A stretch of DNA of 64,000 bases from Membranipora membranacea (taxonomy: Eukaryota; Bryozoa; Gymnolaemata; Cheilostomatida; Membraniporidae), in contig OU612066.1 of the NCBI GenBank assembly GCA_914767715.1, forward strand, positions 11,349,001 to 11,413,000. Reading direction: 5' to 3'. Positions 1-13,673 of the stretch are shown one piece after another. Each line of letters starts with the position of its first letter. Within the stretch, counting starts at the first letter, position 1. The notes below the pieces were generated by a model. That model saw nothing but the letters and a program-made list of their open reading frames with translations, made no database searches and was not told the DNA's origin. The position numbers were made by a program, and so were the translations under genes.

Positions 1-227
1 CCCATCCGAGAATCATGTAGCAAAAGGAAATCCTGTAAAGCTGATTTTGACTTTATTACTCAATTGAAATGTGTTTTGAGTTCACTTCAATTAAGCTTTC
101 TAGGGGAGGCGTTCGGTAGTTCTAGGGGAGGCAGTATCTCCCCTAGATCTACAGAATGAGCATGAGATACATTTAGAGCGTTACCGATCGTTTCATGACA
201 GTCATAACATCACTGTTCTTGTTTCAG

Positions 228-3200
228 GGCTTGACAGACAGACACCATGACAGTCATCACATGGAGCTCAACTATTCCGATGAGCAGATGGAGGATTACA
301 AAATAAACGGCCACATGAGGTCACATCAGCTCGATGTTGTTGATTTTCACGAATCAAACAAAACCAAGGTACATCTTGTCTCATCCACCAGTATATGCCA
401 CTATTGGTTGTCAGATATTTATGTAGCCTTTGCTGACAAGATTTGTTGGTGGTAGGGAACATCCCCCCCCCCCCACCAACGAAGCTTGTCAAGACAGGAT
501 AATGTAAAAGTAAAAAGTAGCAGCTTAAACATTAGCCAGTGTTAACAAGCTTTGTTGGATGGGGGGAACACCCCCCCCCCCCTCACCAACAAAGCTTGTT
601 AAGACAGGCTAATGTTGATGCTGCTTTACTTTACTACTAATCACATTATTGACCTGGTCACCCTTTCATCGATGATGTCAAACACCGCAAGTGTGATTTT
701 GTCTTTCCTCCCACTCAACATATGGATTGTTTTAATGAAGGAATTGAGGTTTGGATAAGTGAGTCATGATCCTCTTTGGAGACAGTACAACTTGTCTACT
801 AAAATCCAGAATGTTGACATTTGGTTGTTATTTGGAAATCACAGCTGTATAATGCCAGAGCAATCAACAAATGGGATGCTCATCATTGTAAACCTCTTTG
901 ATCACTTAGATTGAGTATCCTGTTAAACAATTTTGGGGAGGCATGACTTTAGCTGGGTCACCGGTAGCAATCACCCATGCACCTCATACTCTTACTAGTA
1001 TTATCATTTTTATTTAGTTCTCCGCCTTCCTTTTACGTGTTAATGTGACGCTGAAACGATAAACGTCTACCATCCCATCTGTTTACAGTCATTGCGAGTT
1101 GGTACACAGATGCTCTCTGGAACTATAGGAAGGGTCAGGACCAAGTTTCTAAGATCTTCACAGCCTGTGAATGGTGGAAGTTTTGTTCAAAGAAAACACA
1201 AAGGCTCAGGTTGGTTCCTGCTATATGTTCTTCTACGTGGAATTAATGTTGCATGAAGTCATGAGTAGTCTTCTCTGTTTCTCGTTCCTCGTTCGTAGGA
1301 ATGGCCTCCAGCAGACATCCATCATTACTAATATACTCCCTTCATCTGACAGCATTGAGCGGGTTGTTTGTGTTTTTTTATCAATACAACTAGGTAGTGC
1401 ATGTCAAATTCTACCCATCTACATAAATTTTGAAAATATGTTGATTTGGTTCAGTTGCCAAGGCTGAAAAAGGCTGGTTTGAAATAACAGAAGCTAACCA
1501 AAACTATGCTATATAACTCAGATAATATCAAAATGGGACATAAAAACTGATTGCCTTGAAACAATAATGACTAATTTTGTGGATAACAGATATATGATAT
1601 TCTTCAATTATGACCTTTGATCAATCAGCATAGTTTTGTTTTGTTACCCTGAAAAGATCATGGCACCTTTCTGACCCAGATTAACCTATGAGGGTTATGC
1701 TTGTGCTGTACGTTCATTTAGGTCGAGTTCAAAGATAAATGATTAAGATTGAGGCCCGGTCAAAATTGGTTGGGAGAAATAAAGATGTTTTGTCTAAAAA
1801 AAACTGATACCATGATAAGCTATTTTTGGTAAATTTTTTATTCCAACCAGGACCCCTTGTTTAAACCAAAAGTCAGTGTTTTGGTATTAGAGTTATCAAG
1901 TCTAGTAAGGTGTGAGAATCAGAAAGACATATTATCACAGAGTAAGGATATATTGATGACGATGATGACGATGATAATGATACAATGACCAAGCCAGGAT
2001 TTTTTAAAGTAATGCATGATTGACCGACCAATGCTTGTATGTGTATGTGCTGCCCCACTGATACTGTATTTCACTACTATATGTACGGGTGTAAATTATA
2101 TGAGGCGGATCTGCATGAAGCATGCTGGCAGCAGATCTAATCATTTTGCTGCACAAGTGGCCAAGTACAAACTTTTTTGAAAGTTAAATTGCTGTGATTT
2201 TCAGACGAACCCTGTACTGCCATCGCCTCTCTTATCATGACATCAAGTGCACCTATTCTCAGTGAGTGCTTAGCTAGCCAGCGATTGCATTTTGTCTAAA
2301 AACTGCCATGTTGTATGCTTGCATTTTGTCAGCTTACAAATTGAGGCATCATGACATTCACTTATTTAATTTTAAAACATTTGCTCTTCTCTGCCTTCCC
2401 CCTGCATGTGTTTTGTCATGTAAGGGTTGGATTAGATATATGTTACCAGGGTGGGGTAATCATACATTATTTAGAATAACAGCTTTTACAGGGGTGTCGG
2501 TTTCAATGTTTGCTTGCAGGGAATGCTGCACTACGTCTATCTGTAGTAACCTCTAATCCTCCCGAGCATGTAACATTCTGTCAAAGGCAACTTAGTACCC
2601 CTCCTACACCCCTGGACTCGGGAGATGTGTGGTTAGGGGGTGATGATTTGATGTCTTCTTGCCCTCCTGGATTGCTCCGCTTCTCAGCCGATGACATGAC
2701 CGATAAATGTCGATTGGCGCCAGATGGAACTGATGATGGTTTGTAACTATTTTGTTCATAATAGCTCCCCCCCCCCCCCCCCCCCCCCCCCGGCAAAAAA
2801 TATAAATACTATTCTATAGTTTATGTGTATAGTACTAATATGCTTATGATTACCACCTAAATGTGCACATAAAAATAGATAAAAGGAAGTCTTAGGATAT
2901 AGATTGGTATGATGAGTGGCCGCTTTGTTTTGGCAGCTACCCATAATGCCTTTGCATGCTTCTATTGTATAACCAGGAGCTGTCTGGCCTAGTCAAGCTT
3001 GGTAACTTTTAACATGAGCATGCATTGGTTGCTCATAGCATGGTGATAGCCACTCTTGTACAGCTGGCCGTTTATCAAATAGAAGTAAAAAATTCCTCCC
3101 CAAGGACATAATCAGTCTAAGCCTCTGAGTACACATGTAGTATGATGTATTATCATTTAAATTCAAAGGAAGAATATTAATATGACATAAAAAAGTTAAT

Positions 3201-6200
3201 GTCCTGTAAATCAAGTTAATCTCATCAAAGAAGGTAATTACGTCAAGAATTTTCCTACCTTACAGTAATGGACTACACATATAATCTTTAGTTTTGTTAT
3301 TGATAGTTAAGCTTAATGTTTGTAGCTGTTTCTCAACATTCTCTTGTCCGAACCCAAATCATGTCCTTACCCAATATTGACCTCACAACTTATTTAATCC
3401 AAGCATAATAACTTCAAGTGGACATCAGGATGTGTTGCTGTATCCAAGGCAGCTGACTCCTTGCCAAAATCTCAATCATGTAAAAAAAATAAATCTATTC
3501 TGTATTTTTCTTATAACAGATGCTGCATTAGCTGGTGAAGAATTTCTGTTTGAGAAGGTACCACTAAATCGTCACGCTTCTGCTTTGGTTACAAACAACA
3601 ATACCGATGATTATGTGAGTAGTACAAAATTTTCAGACATTGTTTGTGTGCTCCATGTATACTATAGGTATATGGTGTGCTCTAAGGTCTGAGACTAACA
3701 GCAATATCTCTCCCCTTGTGTTATAAAGTTTCTTGGAGTACAGAAGACCTTTGGTGTATTTAATGAGGCAAGAAATCATGTCATTAAACTACAGCACTAT
3801 AGGTTTGCTCATTGGCACAATTTGTATCTTGCTAAATGCCATTTGATATAAGTACTGATCAAATCCAGCTTAACCCATCAGAGGTATCAGTATATAAGCT
3901 CAGTATGGCCTGGCAGTTTGAACAAAAATTTGTAATCCTGAAATTTTGCAACAATTGTTTTGATTATTCACCCCTTCCCCCTACAACACTGAGGACAAGA
4001 CATCTCTAAGCCGTGATGATTTATCCATGATTCGTCCCTCCTCTCTGACTAATTTGTTATGAAGGCCAACCCATAAATCTTCACTCCATCTCACTCTCAG
4101 AGTCTGATTGGTCAATAAGCTGCAATTAATCACAGCTACATTTTTATCCACGCTAATGTCATGAACAACACAGTGATGGTTGAACATACCACTTCCGCTG
4201 TGTAAATCGAATACTTGGTTCCGAGTTTGGTGGTTCATGCCATTACATGGTAAGGTTTTACTTTCCCTCTGTGATGTCATACTACTTCCTATGCTCAAGT
4301 GATGTAATTGATACAACCAGGGGTCACATAAGAACTATGGTGGCTTATTGCAACGTTTTACCAATCACCACAGGCTTTTGATTTGTGTTATCATTTGCCA
4401 GGATGTTATGGGAAATTTTGGCCACAAGTTGGTCATTCCGACATATGTTAGCCCATGGTTTATTTTTGCATTCCTTTACAGTCTGTCGAAAGATTTGCAT
4501 CATTACCTGACAACTTAGAGCATATGGAATTTCGCCACAGAGCAGGCTCGACTCCAAATAAACCAGTTTCTGGGAATAGCAATTCGTAAGTGTGTCTTCT
4601 ATTCTTTTGCCAATCTGTCAACGTTGAATCTCAAATACTAATCGATCAAATCAATCAACTCATGTCCCTGTCATTCTTGTTCTCCCCCTGTGTCTCTCCC
4701 CCCCCCCCAATCCATATGCACAGACTGCATGATCTAATCATATATGTAATTACCCAGGTTACAAGAGGTTTTTCTTGATTGTCCATTAATTGCAAGATAG
4801 CCTCCTGACCATCGAAGATAAGGGTTGCTTCACATTAAATTTCTACTAATCTCTCAATGACTAATTTCTACTAATTTCCACTATATTTCTACTAATTCCA
4901 TGTATGTTCAAATTCAGATCTACTGATTCTAGCACATAATCATAATGCATGCATGATTATGTTGTCCTTCTGTTTTTATCTAGGAACCATTCTTTTTATA
5001 GCTCAGTGATGTATAAGACTTCGTATGAGGCAGCAGTATCAGCTACTATGTCTCCTCCTCCCTCAGTAACACTCTCATCTGCTGACTCAGACTGCGCAAC
5101 GTCATATCTACAGTTTGACCCTCAATCAGGTAACACCCGTCCGCTGACTAAAATCTCAAAACCTGAAAAATTATGTTTTAGTTTTGTGAAAACCTTTTGC
5201 TGGTTTCCTTGACTTCAAGGCTTTGTTACCTTGCTACTGGTACCAGATGGGCAAGTAAATTCAATTTATTTAAACTCCTGGCATAATAATGGTCTTTCCC
5301 TGAAATCCGTGTTACTTAATTGCCAACAAACTTGCTTGGCAAACCAGAGACTCTTTCAATTAGAATGAGCCAGGTTTTTTGAGACATCAATTAAAGTATC
5401 CCTTATCACTTCAAAATCCTTCACTGAACTGTCAACATTAGAAGAGAAAGTCTTCTTGCACTCAACAGTTTGAGTAGATTTTAATTGAAAGACCCTCCAG
5501 ACAATCTACACACAGTAAGCTTTCATGGAACTTAATAAGTTCCTGTTGTGTTAGCGAAGTATTCATATGTCCGGAATGATAGCAACAGCAAGTGAATATT
5601 AAATCTGATATCATTTGTGTTGTTAGACTCAAGTAACAAGAAGGAGGATCCTATGGAGTCTATCAAGAGCAAACTGGGCAAAGATTTCCTGATGAGTAAA
5701 GACTTTGCTAAGAAGATGGAGAGTTGGAACGCTAAGAAGGACTGCGGAGGGAAGGATCATAAAGGTATTTATGGCCTACTTGAGAAATAACCACTAAATC
5801 AAACCCACACATTCCTCTATTAGTTTACATTCCTTAAGTTATTAATGTGAATTATGAATCAGTTTTATCTTGAAACATCTTGGCACGTCTGTTTTTCTGA
5901 GTTTGATGGATGATACTTTCACAGAGTAAGGATATACTCTTGCTCTGTGATACTTTGCCAGCATTGTTACGATTTCAGTTCCCACAGAATGTAATATGGC
6001 CACTCAGATAATAATCATCTTTATGTTTTAAGCTGAAATCCGTCTGGTTTTTTACACTAGGGAAGTACTGTATGTTTCACAATGGTACTCTCCAGAAACC
6101 ATAGAGCTGGAATCTCCTCTTTATAATAATGGTCTAATAACGATGCTGCATTTATTGATATGTTCATTGATAAATGACTGGGAGGAGGATTATGCCAGTG

Positions 6201-9200
6201 AATGACCTGATAAACTTGTCTTGACTGTTTTGATAGGGTATACAATGAACTTCCATATTGGCAGGAGCGCAGGATTTTTTGAAATTTTTTAACCCTTCCT
6301 TTGAGCTCCGGGTGGTTGAATTTTCTCTTTTTACATCTCTTCAGATAATCACACCAGGCCAGCATCTAATGATCATCAGCCGAGAAAGGCTGGTAAGAAA
6401 TCGAGAGCACAGAGGCCTAAGAACTTTAATCGGCAGCGATCCATGTCAGCAGACAGGGCGGGATTATTGTCCGGCAGCAGTAATGCAGAGTTCGAGGAGA
6501 AGCTCAGACAGTGGGGCATAAAGCAAGCACATGATCCACATTACTATCTAAACAACAACAAGAAGTGAGTGCCATGTCTTCCTTTAGTGCACATATCGAG
6601 CTTCAGGATTTCTTATGTGGTTAACAAACCACCCATTAATACTAATACCTCATCATTGTACTTCTTATGATTCTAAATTGAAATCAGTTTCTAGTAAGTA
6701 GTTACTAGATATGCATGGTATATTATTGTGATTCCATATTACCACTAGAGTACCAGAAGCCAATGATGTTACCACCTCCCGCTTTCATATTTAACAGCAA
6801 ATAGTGACTTTGACATTCAGTATGCGCAATACTCCTGCCACATCCTGATGAAGTTGAGTTAGGCGTTTTTTCACTCGCTAAGTTTTTTTTCTCCTTAAAC
6901 AGTACCAGCTCGTTCTATATGTACCTTACATGTGATCTATGATTCCTTTTACACATGATTATTTACTGTAGATCGTCTGAAGGCAGCGTGAGATCTGTGG
7001 AATCTCCAGGCAGAATGAGCAGACGAGATGAAGTTAACCAGTCATCTCCCCCGTCGCAACACGATCGAGATTCTAGCAGTGCAAACAGTAGTCAGAATTC
7101 TACGGTATGTAACATATACACTATGATGTTAGCCGGTGTATCTGTCATTTGAGTTTCCTTCCTATTGGCTATGCTTAGCCAATGTGTTGGCTCTGATTGG
7201 TGGGTCGGGAGAAGAAGAGCCAATGGTACTTTCAGAAAAGTTAGACAATGCCCAGGTCAAAGGAACTTTCTTGAAAGTACCATATGACCAGGCATTGGCT
7301 ATTCTTATCCCCACCCACCAATCTGAGCCAACACATTGGCTAGGCTATGCTATGCTACAATGATCTCTCGCCCTCCCTTCATTTCTTCTACGACCAATGA
7401 ACAATCATATATTTGATTGTTCATTGGTCGTAGAAGAAATGAAGGGAGGGCGAGAGATCAGAATCAATTTTATATATGAAACCATAGTAGATATCTACCA
7501 TGCTTTCATATATAAAATTGATTCTGATAATATTTGGTATCTAGGATGTAATAATTTTTGTCTCATTTTGGGGTTGTCTCCAGAATAGTTCGTTGTTTTA
7601 TGTGTCAATACGTGATTTGTTTATCTAGATAAAAAGCCCAGTTTTTAATCCTGAACACAAACCGATATCTATTGAGAGAGGCCGGAGGGTGAGCCCCACA
7701 AGGCATAAGAGGTATTCTCGAGAATCACGTAGCTCACACGGTAGCCACAGAAGCTCAAATGAAGCCATGAGTAGCAGTAGTGGTAGTATAGAGCCCCTCA
7801 ATCAACTGTCTCCCAACCGAGAAATGCTCAACGGTATGTCATCAGTTCTGTGATTTTCTTTGTCCATAGTTATATGTAAAAAATGGCAGTTTCAACTGTG
7901 GATACTCACAACCGAGGAGTTGGACTTGTTTCGACAAATAACTCATTTTGAGTGCAACTTGTGCAATAAAGAAAGTTTTTGTTGTTGACATGTCAAACCA
8001 CAATAATGTTACATATATAATAATATTGTAGTAAGTAGCTAAATTTTTTCCTTTTACCTCGTTGCAGTCAATCAACCCAGCACTGCTAGAAGCATATCAG
8101 CAGAATCACTTGTGAGCATAGGAGATGAGATTGTAGACTTAGATCGTAACAGTAGCAATGTACGGGCAGAGCTGATGCGTCCCCTGTCTATGATAGGTAT
8201 GCCTGGTTCACTGGAGGGGGAGTACCCTGCCTCCCCTAATCCAGTTACCCCAGGTGATGAGAGGAAACTTCTCCACTCTACTAGCAGAGAACTTCTCCGT
8301 ACTATCAACGAGGATATTAATAAGATCCGAGAGAGGAAGGCTTTAATGAGTGACTCCTCATCAGATCGTTCGTTAGACAGGTGCCTCGCTGAGAGCACGC
8401 CAGAAAGGTGTAGGGACAGGCACACGTCACCACCTGCTGGTAATCCTGTTGCTGCAGAGGCTAATGTAGGAGCTGCCGATCTGCCAAGCCTCAGCATATG
8501 CGTTGACAGTGGGCTGGTAATGGAGGAGGACGAATTTTGTGACCCCTCGTTACAGCCTATTAACAATGTTGACCAGATGGTCATCATTGAGAACTCTCCT
8601 GATCCATCTCTTATGGATGAACCTACTACTATGTTCCAAGCTGCCATTCCTAGATTAAGCAATCAAACAGAGATAATTCCTCCTAAGGCTGACACTCCAA
8701 AACCAGAGGTGGCGAGGAAATGGTCTCAAGATGAGAGGAGACTCAAATTTTCCAGATCAAGGACTGAAAATGTATCAGGAGCAGCCATTGAGCCAGTGAA
8801 CAATGAACCTGAAAATGATCCACTTCTGGAGGCCATTCAAGCTCAGCAGCAAAAAGAGATACAGGCATCAATTAAAGTTAATACTAGTCCTACAGATGCT
8901 CTTTCCATTGCTGGACAAGCGTCACATAGCAAGGTTATCTCCTCCGCCCCTAAGCAAGAACAGCCAGCAGTGATTAATGTGAATATCAGCAGTAGCAGTA
9001 ACACAATCATATCAGTGAGCTCTAGCGAATCTGACACCACTCCTGTGAAAAAGCGTAAGAGCACAAAGAAACCGCCTAAGGCACTGCCGGTTAAAGAAGA
9101 TAAAATCGTCTCCAAAAAGAAGTTATCTTCTTCCACCCCTGACTCTGATTCGAGTTCTCTTGAGCCGCTACTCAGCTCTAAAACTGTACCTCTCAAAACT

Positions 9201-11340
9201 AAACTACAGCATCTGAGCAGTCTGTATGACTGTGAGGATGATGTTAATATCAAAGTAAAACAGGAAGAGCCCTCAGGACCCTATGATATCTTCAAAGCTC
9301 CTGCTAAGCTCGGTCATCAAAGATCAAAGTAAGGACATGTGTTAATTTTCAATTCATACATTATATAGTTTTGAAACCATCACCATGGTCGATCATCTAA
9401 AGATGACCATAGCTGGTTGCTGCTGCATATTTGACTTAAGTCAGGCAGTTTGCCTTGCTTGCATCAATTGTTGACAACAATACATAAATGATTTTCTGAA
9501 ATTGAGCATTCATACGGCCCTAGATGATATAGTGCCTCCCTTATCACAGAAACTAGATATTGTACCTTTCATCCACCTTTATCCAATCAGAGTTTCAGGT
9601 CGCTCATCTCTATATTTTTGTAGATCTGAAGATACCCGTGCCAATGTCGGTGCTCTTGAGTTTGGAGGTAGTTTAGAGGATATTCCACTCATCCAATCAC
9701 CGACAGGTCGACAACCACAGCTTAAAGCAAGATCTAACTCTGAGTAAGTCAACATAACATACTGTACTGTTTGAGCAGCTGTTGGTGATGCTATAAAACT
9801 CTCCTACATCACCAACTTTCTTTACAGAAATCTATTACCGTACCATGTGCTGTTCTTCCTAGATCAAGTTTGACCAGTTTTACTTATGGAGGGGGAGCAA
9901 CTCCGAATGAAGCCAAATGGATCAAACTTGATCTCTGTTAATCCCTATTCATAAATGTCGTAATAATATCACCTTCTCACCAACAAATATCAAAATTGAT
10001 AGACCCATAATGATTCTCTCAGTGTCTATGGAGTAAAGCCCCTAAAATTTCGTAACGGTGTGGTGGAAAGTGAGCTCTATACTCATAAAAATATTACTTG
10101 CTATATTTATAGACATTTCAATGAGCTAGAGACTGGACTAGGTTATCGTCAAGCGAGTCTCTCCTCTGTAGATACAGGCATCACAACGCAGGTACCGTTC
10201 TATAATTCAACATAAGCATAAGTTATATTATCCAGTCATATGATTCTGCATATCATGCAAAATACTCCACTATAACACCTTTTGTAAGCAAAGACGTCTA
10301 TTGAAACCACTCAGAGGATGTATGATTTCAGCCCTTTCCTGATTATATCCATGTTGAGTATATATCTATGTTTATGGATATGATCTTGACATGCTCTCTT
10401 CAATAGAGTTTTAACAGTTCTCCACATGTCACTTATTGTGCCAGCAATATTTTACAGTTTGAATCGGGCCACGATAGAAATTATGCTAGCCGATTTTTAG
10501 ATTCTCTTTTGGTTTCATTTTGCAGACATCACCAGTTATCATGCGTAAGAATGTTCGCTCTCCAGTGCCAGTACAGCATTTAGTCAGCAAGTTCAATCAG
10601 CCCACATCTCAGGAGGTGTCTATGGACCCATCAAACCAATCTGCATCTCTCACTTCCCACAATGCATCAAATATGGCTAAAATAGCCGAGAGGCTCATGC
10701 AAAATCAAAGCTCTAAATCTTACAGGTACGAGTAGATTGCCAAACGTTGTTTTGTTTTGTTTAGGTTACTTGTCCACTAGCCTATCTTGACAAGCTTGGT
10801 TGGTGGGGAAACATCCCCAACCATCAAAGTTTGGTTACTTGTCCACCTAGTTCTATGTTGTCCCTATATGTATGTAGATAAGATCACATATTGTGTACAT
10901 ATGGACTGATAAGGGTATTGGGTCTATATATTTGCGTGTATATTGTCATATGTCACTATATCAAGTGGAGTTGTCTGTCCATTTGATGAGAGTACATAAC
11001 TTCTTAAAGATATATTAGAACTAATTGAATACGCTTGTGGAAGCAATAAAAAACCACAAGTTATGAAAAGTGGTGCAGATCTGATCAAGGATACATGTGT
11101 GTAATAGTACCTGTTCCTAACATCACTCGAAATAAAATCAATGTCTGTTTCAGTGATATGTCGGAAGGTTGGTATGACCGTATGTGTAGATTACAATATA
11201 TCATCAATCGCACTGCTAGTTATTACAATGTACAACATGTAGTTCATTCCTGTCTTCTCACAGCTCACAAACAATTCAGTTTCAAGTGTTCCATGTTAAA
11301 ATATGTGCCTGGTGAATGCTGTTTCAAGATAAAACTTTAG
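228..11340 (+). CDS. Uncharacterised Ser-rich protein, 5'-partial, 16 exons
   Basis: Exons by splice consensus: 228-368, 1089-1209, 2205-2261, 2520-2738, 3520-3614, 4482-4585, 4984-5129, 5627-5764, 6345-6564, 6972-7104, 7629-7833, 8068-9328, 9624-9743, 10113-10191, 10526-10725, 11154-11340. All splice phases agree across the chain, giving an open frame of about 1,141 codons ending in a TAA at 11338-11340. The first exon opens in phase 0 with no convincing start, so the N-terminus lies left of the window. The product is mostly low-complexity and Ser/Pro/Arg/Lys-rich, as expected of a disordered scaffold or cytoskeletal/nuclear regulator. More ordered-looking patches are one around exon 2 (contains TQMLSGTIGRVRTKF), a helical stretch in the large exon (RELLRTINEDINKIRERK), and a motif near the end (VRSPVPVQHLVSKFN). 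The last exon is less Ser-rich and has several Cys. The 1.26-kb exon 12 is by far the largest. I recognise no domain family and assign no function. Exon chain fairly sure; the last exon is the weakest. Confidence 0.75.
435..600. repeat. Two hairpin repeats with poly-C cores
   Basis: Two similar units, 435-490 and 544-600, each consist of inverted arms (AAGCTTTGTTGG paired with CCAACAAAGCTT in the second copy) around a run of about 12 C. Each is followed by a shared AAGACAGG(A/C)TAATG. A diverged third copy with the same arms lies at about 10787-10834. They look like small foldback (MITE-type) repeats inside introns of the Ser-rich gene. Confidence 0.6.
2767..2791 (+). repeat. Poly-C homopolymer of 25 bases
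   Basis: An uninterrupted run of 25 C lies just downstream of the donor of the exon ending at 2738. On the complementary strand this is poly-G, able to form quadruplex structure. The length may be affected by sequencing error. Confidence 0.9.
7163..7528. repeat. Three consecutive palindromes filling one intron
   Basis: The intron 7105-7628 of the Ser-rich gene is largely made of inverted repeats. First, an imperfect hairpin from about 7163 to 7350, with arms of roughly 35 bp around GCCAATGTGTTGGCTC and further complementarity inside. Second, a palindrome at 7361-7460 with 47-bp arms (7361-7407 and 7414-7460) that I read as perfect, around a 6-base AT loop. Third, 24-bp arms at 7458-7481 and 7504-7527 around a spacer that is itself nearly palindromic. 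The second and third units share three bases. They look like MITE-type foldback insertions, possibly nested. Confidence 0.9.
9861..9936. repeat. Dispersed foldback repeat, copy 1 (shortest)
   Basis: The unit starts AGATCAAGTTTGACC and ends GGATCAAACTTGATCT, so its ends are inverted repeats. It has a GGGGGAGCAACTCCGAATG core. The same pattern recurs at 13472-13590 and 49727-49858, defining a repeat family of about 75-130 bp. It lies in an intron of the Ser-rich gene. Confidence 0.6.
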
Positions 11341-13471
11341 ACGAGAAATTTGAATGTAAAGTTTGATCATTTCTTATTCACACATTTTTCAAAAACTAAC
11401 CGCATGCAAGGAAAGCACAACTAGAATAATTTAACCGTTTTTAATAATCACGATATCGTGAGTAATGTGGCAAAACTGATCATTTTAAGTGATATTGATT
11501 GTGTGTTTTATATGACAAGGCATGTTTTGTGATTTTAGATGTACAGTAGACCTTAGTCGTCACGTGAGGGAGATACCGAAGGAGGGGGCGGTACAAAGAG
11601 CCCGATCTATTTTCATGGACATGACAAGTTCACACTAACTTTTTACATTATGGACACTAAGCTAATATTGGTAAACAGGTGCTTTCGCTGGTCCTACTGG
11701 ACTTTATGTATCATTTGAAGTTTGTAGATTAATATGTATTGATTGGCAGAATTTTTATTGCCTTTATTAAAATTTAATTATGTTTGTTTTTAACGATTGT
11801 TGACTTGTCATATAGGATGATCTGCATGTACTGAATACATTAGAATATTTTATATCTGCACTCATAAAAAAAGTTATACCGCAAGCGTTCAGTTCATTTT
11901 TTAGGAGTTGTTTTTCCCTTCAAGTTGTTGAATTATCCGCAATGATCTATTTTTTTAATATGCAAAGGAGTTGGATTTGTCACTCAACTCCTTGTTCATA
12001 TATCTATTGATAACATATTATTTTCCCTATCTGATTATGTACCATACCTCACGCACACACTTTTTTTCGCACTTATTATTTTCATCAAATGAATAAGTGA
12101 CAGATAAAATTCTTCAAGCAGCAGTGATGATTAAATGTCAGCCGTAGAGCACGGTTTGTAATTAGGATCGCATTATTTATGCTCTTTGTAGCGGTATAAT
12201 AACAAATCCGGTACTGATAAAAGGCTACTGGAACTATAGCTGATAACATAACATCAGAAAACCCATTTTGCACTTGCTTTAATAAGCTACCTGTCGGATT
12301 ATAATTAAAAATATTGATCCTGACGACAAAATCTCAGCCTATCCACAAAGATAATCATGAGCTGAGTAATGGAACTCGCAGCCGTTATTCTGTCTGCATG
12401 CTGCCGGGATGGCACAAATATCATCTACTGCTCTCGAATGAGGCACTGGTCCGTTAATTTTATTAAATTACTCAACTGACCTGCGAAATCGGCCACTATG
12501 TCAGATCAGTTGTCAGCTAAGTTCTGAGTGAATGAATAATGTGGAGATGAAGTGCCTACGCTTGGACACTTGAAAAATGCTGCCACTATCATGTTTATTA
12601 TGCTTGAGCGTGAGGTCTTCGACTTAGCTGCCGGTCACCGTTGGTAAACCATATATACGTTGTCTCATGCTGACGTTACGAAGCGTCATTGAGAACACAT
12701 TACTCTGTCTTTTACTAACTCAATTAGCCTCTCACTTACCTTGGCTAAAACTAAAACCAAACATGAAATTAGTCATCAAAGACTGAAACGAATAAATCAG
12801 CCTTCAGGGCTTCACTGAAAAGTTGCTTGAATAGAGAAATCGTGCCCACACTTTTGCTGCACTAACATTTATTCAGTATATTGATGTAAATTCTGAGCAA
12901 GGGCACGTTATGAGCAGTATTAAATGCTCTTTTTTATCCAAGGACAATAGAAAAAAACACAAAAATGATTACTATTGATATTTACATGCCTTTCTCCCAA
13001 TATGCAAATACAACCTAATTACAATCTATAGTGTTTATTTTCTGTAATGTGTTTGCGCTACAACAAACAAAAGTAAGTTCCTAATCCTACTACAGGGTAT
13101 GGGGCGATAAACCCAAGACTTGCACAGGGCGATGCTACATGTTATGCGGACTCCACACCCATATCCCTACCACCACAAAATATAACTTGATGCGTTTTTG
13201 TGGGAGCAAGGGTTAAGGCAGCATTGGAGAGTTGACAAGAAGAACAGGGGTGGGGGAGACATTCTAAGCCATCAAAGCCTAGCCAATAATATTTTAAGTC
13301 ACCTAAACTTTGGCCAGGTAGAGGGAAGTCGCATACGGTTATCAACCATACGGCATACAGATGCATGATCAATAACAGTGTCAGTCCATTAGATTGGGAT
13401 GCAATAACTGGTGGGTGACAGCGACACAGCATGAGGCAATGCATCTGTGTGCCACTCATTCAAAGTCATGT
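11341..13471. other. Intergenic stretch, no gene seen
   Basis: Between the stop of the Ser-rich gene and a foldback repeat I find only short open frames without splice-compatible neighbours. The first few hundred bases probably include the 3' untranslated region. No clear polyadenylation site was chosen. Confidence 0.6.
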
Positions 13472-13590
13472 TTAGATAAAGTTTGATCCAGTATGCCTGC
13501 AGTTGATTTTCTCCCCTCCCACTGATAAGCAGCCGATCAGTTGGGGGAAGCAATTCCGAATGCAGGCAATCTTGATCAACCATGGTCTAA
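13472..13590. repeat. Dispersed foldback repeat, copy 2
   Basis: Shares with 49727-49858 the order: AGTTTGATCC-like end, CCACTGATA, a CGATCAGTTGGGGGAA core, AATTCCGAATGCAGGCAA, then a GATCAA end and GGTCTA. The sequence also folds on itself. Short open frames that cross it on the minus strand are not genes. Confidence 0.65.
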
Positions 13591-13673
13591 GTGTGATACC
13601 TGTACACATAATATATGGTAGAATAAACTATGGGTCCGTCTTTGCTGATAAATAAAGGTGATGATATCATACA

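Noticed and set aside
1171-1467. 98-codon plus-strand frame over the second exon of the Ser-rich gene
   Set aside because: The exon 1089-1209 is read in another frame that fits the phases of both neighbours; this frame mostly covers intron.
7136-7588. Plus-strand frames of 75 and 63 codons in an intron
   Set aside because: They lie inside the inverted-repeat chain at 7163-7528 and are products of the palindromes, not genes.
8072-9253. Minus-strand frames of 196 and 136 codons opposite the large Ser-rich exon
   Set aside because: The plus-strand frame is longer and phase-linked to 15 other exons; the antisense frames arise from its codon composition.
13142-13583. Two minus-strand frames of 105 and 64 codons
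   Set aside because: Both run into the foldback repeat at 13472-13590 and show no protein family or splice partners.
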